Assembly (NCBI RefSeq): GCF_001570965.1
Contig: NZ_BCSR01000002.1
Location: forward strand, 62,001-126,000
Direction of reading: 5' to 3'
Source: Janibacter corallicola NBRC 107790
Lineage (GTDB): Bacteria > Actinomycetota > Actinomycetes > Actinomycetales > Dermatophilaceae
Length of the DNA stretch: 64,000 nucleotides
A program made the translations under genes and the position numbers. This document shows positions 53,495 to 62,104 of the stretch, in pieces. Each line of letters begins with the position of its first letter. Positions within the stretch are counted from its first letter, which is position 1. The notes under the pieces are model-generated. The model did no database searches, was not told the origin of the DNA, and saw nothing but the letters and a program-made list of their open reading frames with translations.

Positions 53495-53884
53495 ATGGGC
53501 ATCATGCACGGCTCGGAGTTCCTCGTCCTGGTCATCCTGGCCTTCATCATCCTCGGGCCGAAGCAGCTGCCCGAGTACGCCCGCAAGCTCGCCCGGCTCG
53601 TCGTCCAGGTCCGCCGGATGGCCAACGACGCGAAGAGCCAGCTCAAGGAGCAGATGGGGCCGGAGTACGAGGACCTGGACTGGCGCCAGTACGACCCGCG
53701 CCAGTACGACCCGCGCCGGATCGTGCGTGAGGCCCTCCTGGAGCCCCTCGACGAGGCGATCGCCCTCGGCGACGCCCCGGCGAAGGACGTGGCCGCCTCC
53801 TCCGACGAGGAGCCCGCGGCCGCCGCGGAGCCGGTGCCCGCGAAGAAGCCCACCGGCACTCCCTGGGACTCCGAGGCCACCTGA
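53495..53884 (+). CDS. tatB: Sec-independent translocase protein TatB
   Basis: A 129-residue protein. A hydrophobic N-terminal helix (HGSEFLVLVILAFIILGPKQ) leads into LPEYARKLARLVVQVRRM, the amphipathic helix with the GP hinge, as in TatB, the Tat substrate receptor. A directly repeated RQYDP unit (a 15-base duplication near 53684-53713) and an Ala/Glu-rich tail follow. The ATG is 2 bases after the htrA stop. A twin-arginine-like signal is seen at 59774, so Tat export is probably used. Confidence 0.92.
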   Translation: MGIMHGSEFLVLVILAFIILGPKQLPEYARKLARLVVQVRRMANDAKSQLKEQMGPEYEDLDWRQYDPRQYDPRRIVREALLEPLDEAIALGDAPAKDVAASSDEEPAAAAEPVPAKKPTGTPWDSEAT

Positions 53885-53887
53885 CGA

Positions 53888-53925
53888 AAGGGGGCCGACC
53901 CGCCAGTCGGCGGGTCGGCCCCCTT
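53888..53925. terminator. bidirectional hairpin terminator between tatB and mrp
   Basis: A perfect 17-base stem (53888-53904 and 53909-53925) with a 4-base loop, between convergent genes. Confidence 0.75.
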
Positions 53926-53946
53926 CGTGGTGCGTCGGGGCGGGCC

Positions 53947-55092
53947 TCAGCGCCCGGTCGGCGTCAGGCCGAGGCTGCGGCCGGCGAGGCCGCGGGAGCG
54001 GGTGGCCAGGCCCTTGGCGATGCCGCGCAGCGCCACGGCCGCGGGGCCGTCCGGGTTCGAGTCGACGACCGGGTTGCCGTGGTCCGCCCCCTCACGCAGC
54101 GAGACGTCCAGCGGGATCTGGCCCAGCAGCGGCACCTCCGCACCGACGGTCCGCGAGAGCGACTCGGAGACCACCTGGCCGCCGCCGGAGCCGAAGAGCT
54201 CCTGCCGGCTGCCGTCGGGCAGCTCCAGCCAGGACATGTTCTCGATGACGCCGACGAGACGCTGGTGGGTCTGCATCGCGATCGAGCCGGCGCGCTCGGC
54301 CACCTCGGCGGCCGCCTGCTGCGGAGTGGTCACGACGAGGATCTCGCTGCCCGGGATCAGCTGTGCCACGGAGATCGCGATGTCACCGGTGCCGGGCGGC
54401 AGGTCGAGCAGCAGCACGTCCAGGTCGCCCCAGAAGACGTCGGAGAGGAACTGCTGCAGCGCGCGGTGCAGCATCGGGCCGCGCCAGACGACGGGCTGGT
54501 TGCCGGGGACGAACATCCCGATCGAGATCACCTTCACCTCGGAGGCGATCGGGGGCAGGATCATGTCGTCGACCTGCGTCGGGGCGTGGGTGACCCCGAG
54601 CATCCGCGGGATCGAGAAGCCGTAGATGTCGGCGTCGACGACCCCGACCTTCAGGCCCTGCTCGGCGAGACTGGCGGCGAGGTTCGCGGTGATCGAGGAC
54701 TTGCCGACCCCACCCTTGCCGGACGCGACCGCGTAGACGCGGGTCAGCGACCCCGGCTTGGCGAAGGGGATCTCCCGCTCGGCCTGGCCACCGCGCAGGT
54801 GGGCCTTGAGGTCGGCACGTTGCTCGTCGGTCATCACCCCGAGGGTGACGTCGACGTCGACGACGCCCTCGACGGCCATGAGCGCGTTGGTGGTGTCCTT
54901 GGTGATGGTGTCCTTCAGCGGACAGCCGGAGACGGTGAGCAGGACGGTGACGGTGGCGTGACCGTTCTCGTCGACAGCGGCGGAGTCCACCATGCCCAGC
55001 TCGGTGATGGGGCGGCGGATCTCGGGGTCGATGACGGTCTCCAGCGCGGAGTGGAGCTGCTCGTCGGTGATCGTGGGGTGCGGGGCTGCCAT
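53947..55092 (-). CDS. mrp: Mrp/NBP35-type iron-sulfur cluster carrier ATPase
   Basis: A 381-residue P-loop ATPase. The N-terminal MIP18/DUF59-like domain (residues 8-85) contains VSGCPLKDTI. The ATPase has the deviant Walker A SGKGGVGKSS, VVDADIYGFSIPRMLG, and LLLDLPPGTGDIAIS. It carries Fe-S clusters to apoproteins; the usual C-terminal CXXC is not seen, as in other actinobacterial Mrp proteins. A TACGAT -10 box 7 bases upstream supports the ATG at 55092 over 55101. It is convergent with tatB, as in mycobacteria. Confidence 0.93.
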   Translation of the reverse strand: MAAPHPTITDEQLHSALETVIDPEIRRPITELGMVDSAAVDENGHATVTVLLTVSGCPLKDTITKDTTNALMAVEGVVDVDVTLGVMTDEQRADLKAHLRGGQAEREIPFAKPGSLTRVYAVASGKGGVGKSSITANLAASLAEQGLKVGVVDADIYGFSIPRMLGVTHAPTQVDDMILPPIASEVKVISIGMFVPGNQPVVWRGPMLHRALQQFLSDVFWGDLDVLLLDLPPGTGDIAISVAQLIPGSEILVVTTPQQAAAEVAERAGSIAMQTHQRLVGVIENMSWLELPDGSRQELFGSGGGQVVSESLSRTVGAEVPLLGQIPLDVSLREGADHGNPVVDSNPDGPAAVALRGIAKGLATRSRGLAGRSLGLTPTGR

Positions 55093-55099
55093 ACCTTCC

Positions 55100-55105
55100 A
55101 TCGTA
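55100..55105 (-). promoter_or_regulatory. -10 box of a probable leaderless promoter (mrp)
   Basis: Minus-strand TACGAT, 7 bases before the ATG at 55092. The hexamer contains the upstream in-frame ATG's first bases, so that ATG could not be translated from this start. Confidence 0.5.
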
Positions 55106-55151
55106 GGGCCGCCTCGCGACGGTCCTCACCGGCCCCGTCCGCTACGGGGCG

Positions 55152-55679
55152 CTACTCCTTCGCCTCGTCCTCCCGGCGGCGCACCTCGAGCCCCCGCTCC
55201 TCCATCTCGGCGAGCAGGTCCCGCAGCTCGCTGCGCACGAAGTCCCGGGTCGCGGCGTCCCGCAGCGCGATCCGCAGCGCCGCGACCTCACGGGTGAGGT
55301 ACTCGGTGTCGGCCAGGGCCCGCTCGGCCTGCACCCGGTCCTGCTCGAGGGAGACCCGGTCGCGGTCGTCCTGCCGGTTCTGCGCGAGCAGGATCAGCGG
55401 CGCGGCGTAGGAGGCCTGTAGCGAGAGCATGAGCGTCAGCAGCGTGTAGTTCAGCGACCGCGGGTCGAACTGCGCAGCCGCCGGGGCGAAGGTGTTCCAC
55501 CCGAGCCACACCGTGACGAAGATCGTCATCCAGATGAGGAAGCGCGGCGTGCCCATGAAGCGGGCGAACTTCTCCGAGAGCACCCCGAAGGCCTCGCCGG
55601 ACATGCCCGAGGGCCGCCGGATCAGCTGCCGACGCACCTCCTGCGGGACGTCGACCCGGACGTTCCTGCGCTCAGCCAT
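55152..55679 (-). CDS. DUF1003-family membrane protein
   Basis: A 175-residue protein. The DUF1003 core starts FGVLSEKFARFMGTPRFLIW, followed by two transmembrane helices (about residues 48-65 and 80-98) and a charged tail (RVQAERALADTEYLTREVAA) that probably forms a coiled coil. Function unknown. It overlaps the end of the MgtE/CBS gene by 8 bases, so they form an operon; this pairing is common in actinobacteria and suggests a shared role in magnesium or membrane homeostasis (inference). Confidence 0.93.
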   Translation of the reverse strand: MAERRNVRVDVPQEVRRQLIRRPSGMSGEAFGVLSEKFARFMGTPRFLIWMTIFVTVWLGWNTFAPAAAQFDPRSLNYTLLTLMLSLQASYAAPLILLAQNRQDDRDRVSLEQDRVQAERALADTEYLTREVAALRIALRDAATRDFVRSELRDLLAEMEERGLEVRRREDEAKE

Positions 55680-56946
55680 CGGTCACCTCGTGCCGCTCCT
55701 CGCGCCAGTCCTCGGGGAGGATGTGGTCCAGCACGTCGTCGACGGTCACCGCCCCGAGCAGGTGCTCCGTCTCGTCGACCACCGGCGCCGCGATGAGGTT
55801 GTAGATGGCCAGGGTCCGGGTCACCGAGCCGAGCGGATCCTCCGGGCGAAGGGGGTCGATCCCCTTGTCGAGGTAGCGCCCGATGCTCTCGTGCGGCGGT
55901 TCCCGCAGCAGCCGCTGGATGTGGATCATGCCGAGGTACTTCCCGGTGGGGGTCTCCAGCGGGGGCCGGCAGACGAAGACGGTCGCGGCGAGCGCGGCCG
56001 GGATCTCCTCGCGGCGCACGACGGCGAGGGCCTCGGCGACGGTGTCCTCCGGGGCGAGCACGATCGGCTCGGTCGTCATCAGACCACCGGCGGTGTTCTC
56101 GTCGTAGCTGAGCAGCCGGCGCAGCGGCTCGGCGTCGTCGGGCTTCATCAGCTGCAGCAGCGTCTCGGCCCGATCCGGTGGGAGCTCGGCGAGCAGGTCG
56201 GCGGCGTCGTCGGGGTCCATCGCCTCGAGCACGTCCGTGGCCCGGGTCTCGCTCAGCGTGCCGAGGATCGAGGCCTGGTCGTCCGGCCCGAGCTCCTGGA
56301 GGATGTCGGCGAGCCGTTCGTCACCGAGGGCGGCGACGACCGCGTCCCGGCGTTCGGGGGCGAGGTCGGCGATCACCTCGGCCAGGTCGGCGACCTTGAG
56401 GTCCTCGACGGACTCCAGCAGCTTGACCGCGGAGTGCTCGGCGGCGGAGACGGTGGCCGAGAGGCCGGTGACGTCCTCGACCGGCACCGTGAAGGTCTCC
56501 CCGCGCCGCCGGACGAGCAGCCCCCTTCGGGACTGGCGCCGGCCGCGCACGAAGACCTTGGTGATGAACCAGCTGCGGCTCGCGGCCTGCTCGACGCCGA
56601 TGTCCTCGACAGTCGCCTCGGTCTCGCCGTCGTCGGTGCGCACCGTGACCGGCCGCTCCAGCAGCTCCGCGAGCACGAGGGTCTCGGTGGGCCGCTTCTC
56701 GAAGCGACGCATGTTCACGATCCCGGTCGTGATGACCTGCCCGCCCTCGAGCGAGGTCACCCGCGTCATGGGCACGAAGACCCGACGCCGTCCGGGCACC
56801 TCGACGACCAGACCCAGCACCCGGGGCCGGCGGGAGGGGGAGAAGGTGACGACGACGTCGCGCACCCGCCCGACGGGCTCGCCGATGGGGTCGAAGACGT
56901 TGAGGCTCGCCAGGCGGGCGACGAAGAACCGGGAGGGAGCACTCAC
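55672..56946 (-). CDS. MgtE N-domain/CBS-domain protein with PRC-barrel
   Basis: A 424-residue soluble protein. An N-terminal PRC-barrel-like part (RLASLNVFDPIGEPVGRVRD) is followed by an MgtE N-terminal superhelix (LADILQELGPDDQASILGTL, then LEAMDPDDAADLLAELPPDR) and two CBS domains (about residues 295-415, LLSYDENTAGGLMTTEPIVL onward). There is no membrane channel domain, so it is a magnesium-sensing or regulatory relative of MgtE rather than a transporter. GTG start with a TACGCT -10 box 7 bases upstream. First gene of the operon with DUF1003. Confidence 0.92.
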   Translation of the reverse strand: MSAPSRFFVARLASLNVFDPIGEPVGRVRDVVVTFSPSRRPRVLGLVVEVPGRRRVFVPMTRVTSLEGGQVITTGIVNMRRFEKRPTETLVLAELLERPVTVRTDDGETEATVEDIGVEQAASRSWFITKVFVRGRRQSRRGLLVRRRGETFTVPVEDVTGLSATVSAAEHSAVKLLESVEDLKVADLAEVIADLAPERRDAVVAALGDERLADILQELGPDDQASILGTLSETRATDVLEAMDPDDAADLLAELPPDRAETLLQLMKPDDAEPLRRLLSYDENTAGGLMTTEPIVLAPEDTVAEALAVVRREEIPAALAATVFVCRPPLETPTGKYLGMIHIQRLLREPPHESIGRYLDKGIDPLRPEDPLGSVTRTLAIYNLIAAPVVDETEHLLGAVTVDDVLDHILPEDWREERHEVTDG

Positions 56947-56953
56947 GGGTCAC

Positions 56954-56959
56954 AGCGTA
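56954..56959 (-). promoter_or_regulatory. -10 box of a probable leaderless promoter (MgtE/CBS)
   Basis: Minus-strand TACGCT, 7 bases before the GTG at 56946. Confidence 0.5.
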
Positions 56960-56975
56960 ATCAGCACGCTCGCGA

Positions 56976-57503
56976 TCACCGCGTGCCGCGCCGGGTGGCC
57001 GGTCTGCCACCGAGGTGCCACGGGCGTCGGGTGCGCCGGGCGGCGGTGCCGGGACGGACCCCCTTCGAGGAGCGCTGGTCGCCGCCGGAGTGGCCGGGGC
57101 CCTGCAGCGGCGCTCCGAAGGGGGAGAGCGCCCACAGCCGGGAGGACTCCCGCCAGCGCTGCAGCTGGTCGGCGCTCGCGTTGAGCCGGGCGCCCCTCAG
57201 GGCCTCGGCGACGATCGGCCACAGCGGGTTCTCCGGCTCGATCTCCAGGCTCGTGGCGTTGAGGGTGAGCAGCCGCCCGCCGACGGCGCCCTTGCTGCGC
57301 AGGATCACCTCGAGGTGCTCGGGCAGCTCGCCCAGGTCCGCCTCGGTCCCGCCGGAGGCGAGGAGCACCTGCCCGGCGAGCCGGCTGCCCGCCTCGCCCG
57401 TCGCGAACCACGTCGGGCGTTCGCGACCGGCGATGCGCAGCCACAGCACCGTGGACTTGGTCAGCGCCTCGGTGGTGAGGGCGGAGAGGTTCACCTCGCT
57501 CAT
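56976..57503 (-). CDS. uncharacterised actinobacterial protein near mrp
   Basis: A 175-residue soluble protein. The first 135 residues look folded (TKSTVLWLRIAGRERPTWFA, RLAGQVLLASGGTEADLGEL, NPLWPIVAEALRGARLNASA) and the last 40 are basic and low-complexity (GTAARRTRRPWHLGG). A similar protein often lies beside the MgtE/CBS and DUF1003 genes in actinobacteria (from memory). It may be a pyridoxamine-oxidase-like or split-barrel protein, but I cannot support this. A TATGGT -10 box lies 6 bases before the ATG. Confidence 0.7.
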   Translation of the reverse strand: MSEVNLSALTTEALTKSTVLWLRIAGRERPTWFATGEAGSRLAGQVLLASGGTEADLGELPEHLEVILRSKGAVGGRLLTLNATSLEIEPENPLWPIVAEALRGARLNASADQLQRWRESSRLWALSPFGAPLQGPGHSGGDQRSSKGVRPGTAARRTRRPWHLGGRPATRRGTR

Positions 57504-57509
57504 GGGGGA

Positions 57510-57515
57510 ACCATA
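57510..57515 (-). promoter_or_regulatory. -10 box of a probable leaderless promoter
   Basis: Minus-strand TATGGT, 6 bases before the ATG at 57503. Confidence 0.5.
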
Positions 57516-57639
57516 GGGGAGCCCCGTGGGAGGTCCGGGCGGGATGCGGTGAACTGCGTCATAACCCGCCGCGGGGGGCCGCTGCTAAGTTGCCGACGGA
57601 ATCCCCTTCGCTCACTCCTGAGAGGACCAGAGCCCACAC

Positions 57640-58722
57640 ATGCGCAGTGCCAAGGACTTCTTCGCCCCGCTCGCCGTCGGCGCGCCGACCCCCGTGCGAG
57701 AGGTGCCGGCCCGACCGAGCCGGATGATCCACTTCTTCGACCCGAGCAACCCGAAGATGGCCGCCAAGGTCCCGGACATGGTCGGTGTCTCCGACGTGCT
57801 CCTGGGCAACCTCGAGGACGCCGTTGCCGCCGACAAGAAGGAGGCCGCCCGCGAGGGCCTCGTCCAGATCGCCAGGGAGACCGACTTCGGCGAGCACACC
57901 CAGCTGTGGACCCGGATCAACAGCCTGGACAGCCCGTGGGTCCTCGACGACCTCACCACCCTGGTCACCGAGGTCGGCGACAAGATCGACGTCGTCATGG
58001 TCCCCAAGGTCCAGGGCCCCGAGGACATCCACTACATCGACCGGATCCTCGCCCAGCTCGAGGCGAAGGGCGGCGTGCAGCGCCCGATCCTCGTCCACGC
58101 GATCCTCGAGACCGCCCGCGGCATGGCCAACGTCGAGGAGATCGCCGGCGCCTCCCCGCGGATGCAGGGCATCTCGCTCGGCCCGGCCGATCTCGCCGCG
58201 GACCGCCGGATGAAGACCACCCGCGTCGGCGGCGGCCACCCCGGCTACCTCGTGCGGCAGGACCCGGCGAAGGGGACCGACGGCACCCCGGAGTACGCGG
58301 GGGAGCGCTCGGTCTTCCAGCAGGACCTGTGGCACTACACGATCGCCCGGATGGTCGACGCCTGCGCGATGCACGGCATCTTCCCCTTCTACGGGCCCTT
58401 CGGTGACATCAAGGACACCGTCGCCTGCGAGGACCAGTTCCGCAACGCCTTCCTCCTCGGCTGCGTCGGCGCGTGGAGCCTGCACCCGGTGCAGATCGAC
58501 ATCGCCAAGAAGGTCTTCAGCCCCACCGCCGAGGACGTCGCCCACGCCCGGCGGGTCAAGGAGGCCATGCCCGACGGCCGCGGCGCGGTGATGATCGACG
58601 GCAAGATGGAGGACGACGCCAGCTGGAAGCAGTGCATGGTCGTCCTCGAGCTCGCCGAGCGTCTGTCGGCCAACGACCCCGAGCTGGCGAAGATGTACGC
58701 CGAGGCCGGGAACGAGGGCTGA
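57640..58722 (+). CDS. HpcH/HpaI (CitE-like) lyase, L-malyl-CoA/beta-methylmalyl-CoA lyase type
   Basis: A 360-residue TIM-barrel lyase. It aligns with Mcl1 of the ethylmalonyl-CoA and 3-hydroxypropionate pathways along its length: [56 protein letters not shown], and [20 protein letters not shown]. The metal-binding Glu and Asp are kept. The likely reaction is cleavage or formation of a malyl-CoA or citramalyl-CoA thioester. TAAGTT about 55 bases upstream is a possible -10 box. A second, shorter CitE-type gene starts 5 bases after its stop. Confidence 0.88.
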   Translation: MRSAKDFFAPLAVGAPTPVREVPARPSRMIHFFDPSNPKMAAKVPDMVGVSDVLLGNLEDAVAADKKEAAREGLVQIARETDFGEHTQLWTRINSLDSPWVLDDLTTLVTEVGDKIDVVMVPKVQGPEDIHYIDRILAQLEAKGGVQRPILVHAILETARGMANVEEIAGASPRMQGISLGPADLAADRRMKTTRVGGGHPGYLVRQDPAKGTDGTPEYAGERSVFQQDLWHYTIARMVDACAMHGIFPFYGPFGDIKDTVACEDQFRNAFLLGCVGAWSLHPVQIDIAKKVFSPTAEDVAHARRVKEAMPDGRGAVMIDGKMEDDASWKQCMVVLELAERLSANDPELAKMYAEAGNEG

Positions 58723-58727
58723 GCGCG

Positions 58728-59594
58728 ATGAGCGAGAGCTACACCCCCCGCCGCTCGGTCCTCTACATGCCGAGCTCCAACGCCCGCGCGCTGGAGAAGG
58801 CCAAGACCCTGCCCGTCGACGCGCTCATCCTCGACCTCGAGGACGCCGTCGGGCCCGACGACAAGGTCGCCGCGCGCGAGGCCGCCTGCGCCGCAGCGGC
58901 ATCCGGTGAGTACGGCGACCGCGAGGTGACGATCCGCGTCAACGGGATCGGCACCCAGTGGCACGAGGAGGACCTCGCCGCAGCCTCGAAGGCCGGCCCC
59001 GCCGGCATCGTCGTGCCCAAGGTCGACTCCGCCGACGAGGTGCGCACCCTCGTCGCGGCCATGGAGGCCGCCGGGGCCCCGGAGCGCACGAAGCTGTGGG
59101 CGATGATCGAGACGCCGGCGGCGATCTTCGACGTGCGCGAGATCGCGCAGGCCTCGGACCGGCTCGAGGCCTTCGTCCTGGGCACCAACGACCTCGTCAA
59201 GGAGCTGCAGGCCGACCACGTGCCCGGCCGGGCACCGCTGCTCACCTCGCTCTCGTGGGCGGTGCTCGCCGCGCGCGAGGCCGGGATCGCGGTCCTCGAC
59301 GGCGTCTACAACGCGGTCAAGGACATCGCGGGCTTCACCGCCGAGTGCGAGCAGGGCCGTGACATGGGCTTCGACGGCAAGACCCTCATCCACCCCGGTC
59401 AGGTCGAGGTGTGCAACACCACCTTCGCCCCCAGCGAGGAGGCCGTGACCGAGGCGAAGGGGGTCCTGCAGGCCTGGGAGGAGGGCGCCGGCACCGGCGT
59501 CGTCACCCACAACGGGAAGATGATCGAGAACCTGCACGTCGACATCGCGCGCCGGGTCCTCGCGACCCACGAGGCGATCCTCGCCCGCTCCTGA
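58728..59594 (+). CDS. HpcH/HpaI (CitE-like) lyase, second copy
   Basis: A 288-residue CitE-family TIM barrel. Motifs are RRSVLYMPSSNARALEKAKT, LILDLEDAVGPDDKVAARE, IRVNGIGTQWHEEDL, and WAMIETPAAIFDVREIA. It resembles citramalyl-CoA lyases (CLYBL-like) and (S)-citramalyl/malyl-CoA lyases more than true citrate lyase beta subunits; no citD, citF or citC genes are present. It follows the first lyase by 5 bases, so the two are made together and may act on related CoA esters. A terminator follows. Confidence 0.88.
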   Translation: MSESYTPRRSVLYMPSSNARALEKAKTLPVDALILDLEDAVGPDDKVAAREAACAAAASGEYGDREVTIRVNGIGTQWHEEDLAAASKAGPAGIVVPKVDSADEVRTLVAAMEAAGAPERTKLWAMIETPAAIFDVREIAQASDRLEAFVLGTNDLVKELQADHVPGRAPLLTSLSWAVLAAREAGIAVLDGVYNAVKDIAGFTAECEQGRDMGFDGKTLIHPGQVEVCNTTFAPSEEAVTEAKGVLQAWEEGAGTGVVTHNGKMIENLHVDIARRVLATHEAILARS

Positions 59595-59637
59595 GGGCGG
59601 TCACCGGCGTCACGAGGCGGGGCAGGCCCCCTTCGCC

Positions 59638-59679
59638 CGAAATGGCAACGACCCCGTGACCGGGGTCGTTGCCATTTCG
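59638..59679 (+). terminator. hairpin terminator of the lyase operon
   Basis: A perfect 19-base stem (59638-59656 and 59661-59679) with loop TGAC, 43 bases after the second lyase stop; the right arm ends CCATTTCG and is followed by TGTTCTG. Confidence 0.8.
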
Positions 59680-59773
59680 TGTTCTGACGGGCACAACCGG
59701 GTGGCGCCCAGAGGCGTCTGGGTCGGTGAGGGGTGAGCCGCAGGGGCTCGTCCCGGACAACAGGGGGAAAGTG

Positions 59774-60733
59774 ATGAACACCTACCGAGCTCGTCATGCC
59801 CGGACGCAGGTCGCCGAGTCCCCGGAGCGCCGCCTCCTCGTGCGTGGCGCCCTGGCCTCGACGGCGGCCGTCGGACTCGCCGGCCTGGGCGTCGTGCCCG
59901 CCGTCGCCGCCAGCCACCCGACGCTGCGCAGGGGCAGCAGGGGGTCCGCGGTCCGGGAGCTGCAGCGCAAGCTGCTCAAGGCGGGGTACGAGCACTCCGG
60001 CGTGGACGGGCAGTTCGGGCCCTCCACCGAGCGCGCCGTCAAGCGCCTGCAGGGGGACCACGGCCTGGCCCGCGACGGGATCTGCGGACCGAAGACCTGG
60101 CGGGTCGTGGACCGGCTGGCCTCGGGCGGTGGCGGTGGCGACGACGGGGGAGGCGGAGGCGGCTCCCACCCGCTGCTGAAGAAGGGCAGCAAGGGGGCGG
60201 CGGTGAAGCGGCTGCAGACCGCGATGCGCGAGCACGGGTACTGGCACTCGGGCAACGACGGCAACTTCGGCGTCACCACCGAGCAGGCGGTCATGGCGGT
60301 GCAGAAGATGCACGGCCTGAGCCGCGACGGGGTCTGCGGGGCCAAGACCTGGGCGGTCATCGACCGGCTGGGCGACGCCAAGGCCCGCACGAGCAGCGGC
60401 TCGATCATGGAGGTCGACATCGACCGACAGGTGATCTTCGTCGTCCGGGGCGGCCGGACCCGGTGGGTCTTCAACACCAGCACCGGCAAGTCCGGGTGGC
60501 GCACCCCGCGGGGCCGGTACCGGATCTTCCGGCAGGTCAACGGGATGGACCACGGCCCGCTGGGCTCGTTGTGGCGGCCGAAGTACTTCAACGGCGGCAT
60601 CGCCATCCACGGCTACACCTCGGTGCCCGGGTACCCGGCCTCGCACGGCTGCACCCGGGTCTCGAACGCGGCGATGAACTACCTCTGGAGCAGCGGGCTG
60701 CTCCCGATCGGGCGCCGGGTCTGGGTCTACTGA
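59774..60733 (+). CDS. secreted L,D-transpeptidase with two peptidoglycan-binding domains
   Basis: A 319-residue exported protein. The signal peptide carries a twin-arginine-like ERRLLVRGALASTAAVGLAG and ends near AVAA. Two PG_binding_1 domains follow (about residues 50-112 and 133-198, each with LRRGSRGSAVRELQRKLLKA-like starts), joined by a Gly-rich linker. The C-terminal YkuD domain has HGYTSVPGYPASHGCTRVSN, the catalytic His and Cys motif. It crosslinks peptidoglycan by 3-3 bonds or anchors to it. AGGGGGAAAG precedes the ATG. Confidence 0.92.
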   Translation: MNTYRARHARTQVAESPERRLLVRGALASTAAVGLAGLGVVPAVAASHPTLRRGSRGSAVRELQRKLLKAGYEHSGVDGQFGPSTERAVKRLQGDHGLARDGICGPKTWRVVDRLASGGGGGDDGGGGGGSHPLLKKGSKGAAVKRLQTAMREHGYWHSGNDGNFGVTTEQAVMAVQKMHGLSRDGVCGAKTWAVIDRLGDAKARTSSGSIMEVDIDRQVIFVVRGGRTRWVFNTSTGKSGWRTPRGRYRIFRQVNGMDHGPLGSLWRPKYFNGGIAIHGYTSVPGYPASHGCTRVSNAAMNYLWSSGLLPIGRRVWVY

Positions 60734-60752
60734 TCGGTAGCGTGTCAGATGA

Positions 60753-60782
60753 CACCCCCGCCCGCCATGGTGGGCGGGGGTG
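60753..60782 (+). terminator. hairpin terminator after the L,D-transpeptidase gene
   Basis: CACCCCCGCCC and GGGCGGGGGTG (60753-60763, 60772-60782) pair perfectly around an 8-base loop. Confidence 0.7.
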
Positions 60783-60837
60783 CCCACCTGTGATACTGGC
60801 GCGGAATCCTGCCGCCGAAGAACCGAGGTACACGCGC

Positions 60838-62037
60838 ATGTCCCGCCTGCAGACGACCGACGGACTGACCGAGGAGCAGCAGGACCTGCTCGGACTGGTC
60901 AAGGAGTTCGTCGACGAGCAGATCATCCCGGTGGCCCAGGAGCTCGAGCACGCCGACGAGTACCCGCAGAAGATCGTGGACCAGATGAAGGAGATGGGGA
61001 TCTTCGGCCTGATGATCCCCGAGGAGTTCGGCGGGCTCGGCGAGTCGCTGCTGACCTACGCCCTGTGCGTCGAGGAGATCGCCCGCGGCTGGATGCCGGT
61101 CTCGGGGATCATCAACACCCACTTCATCGTCGCCTACATGATCCTCAAGCACGGGACCGAGGAGCAGAAGCAGCGGTACCTGCCGAAGATGGCCACCGGC
61201 GAGATCCGGGGCGCCTTCTCGATGTCCGAGCCGGCGCTCGGCTCCGACGTCGCCGGCATCAAGACCAAGGCCGTGCAGGGCGAGGGCGACGAGTGGGTCA
61301 TCAACGGCCAGAAGATGTGGCTGACCAACGGCGGTTCGGCCAACCTCGTCGCGGTGCTCTGCCGCACCGAGCTCGGCGGCGACACCCCGCACAAGAACAT
61401 GTCGACCTTCCTCATCGACAAGACCGAGGGCTTCGGTGAGACCGCGCAGGGCGTCACCGTCCCCGGCAAGATCGAGAAGATGGGCTACAAGGGCGTCGAC
61501 ACGACCGAGCTGATCTTCCAGGACCACAGGACCACGAGTGCCCAGCTGCTCGGCGGCGAGCCCGGCAAGGGCTTCTACCAGATGATGGACGGCGTCGAGG
61601 TCGGCCGTGTCAACGTCGCCTCCCGCGCCTGCGGGCTGATGATGCGCGCCTTCGAGCTCGGCATCGACTACGCCCAGCAGCGCGAGACCTTCGGCAAGAA
61701 GATCGCGGCGCACCAGGGCATCCTCTTCCGGATCGCCGACATGGCCGCCAAGGTCGAGGCGGGCCACCAGCTGATGGTCAAGGCAGCCCGCCTGAAGGAC
61801 AAGGGCGAGCGCAACGACCTCGAGGCCGGCATGGCCAAGTACCTCGCCGCCGAGTACTGCGCCGACGTCGTCGAGCAGTCCTTCCGCATCCACGGCGGCT
61901 TCGGCTACACCAAGGAGTACGAGATCGAGCGCCTCTACCGGGAGGCCCCGATGCTGCTCATCGGTGAGGGCACCGCCGAGATCCAGAAGATGATCATCGG
62001 CAAGTCGATCCTCAAGGACTACCCGGTCAAGGGCTGA
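60838..62037 (+). CDS. acyl-CoA dehydrogenase
   Basis: A 399-residue FAD enzyme with the normal three-domain layout. The FAD-binding segment is GAFSMSEPALGSDVAGIKTK, the KMWLTNG strand is present, and the C-terminal RIHGGFGYTKEYEIERLYRE leads into MLLIGEGTAEIQ, where the glutamate of GEGT is the catalytic base. It introduces a 2,3-double bond into an acyl-CoA. The chain length cannot be told. An extended -10 (TGTGATACT) lies about 45 bases upstream, and GAGG lies 10 bases before the ATG. Confidence 0.95.
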   Translation: MSRLQTTDGLTEEQQDLLGLVKEFVDEQIIPVAQELEHADEYPQKIVDQMKEMGIFGLMIPEEFGGLGESLLTYALCVEEIARGWMPVSGIINTHFIVAYMILKHGTEEQKQRYLPKMATGEIRGAFSMSEPALGSDVAGIKTKAVQGEGDEWVINGQKMWLTNGGSANLVAVLCRTELGGDTPHKNMSTFLIDKTEGFGETAQGVTVPGKIEKMGYKGVDTTELIFQDHRTTSAQLLGGEPGKGFYQMMDGVEVGRVNVASRACGLMMRAFELGIDYAQQRETFGKKIAAHQGILFRIADMAAKVEAGHQLMVKAARLKDKGERNDLEAGMAKYLAAEYCADVVEQSFRIHGGFGYTKEYEIERLYREAPMLLIGEGTAEIQKMIIGKSILKDYPVKG

Positions 62038-62092
62038 CCGCCGGAGTCGGGGCGCGTCCGTCACGCGGTCGTCCGGAGGCCGGCATGGGTGG

Positions 62093-62098
62093 GACAAT
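62093..62098 (+). promoter_or_regulatory. -10 box of a probable leaderless promoter (stress protein)
   Basis: GACAAT, 6 bases before the ATG at 62105. Confidence 0.5.
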
Positions 62099-62104
62099 GG
62101 GGCC

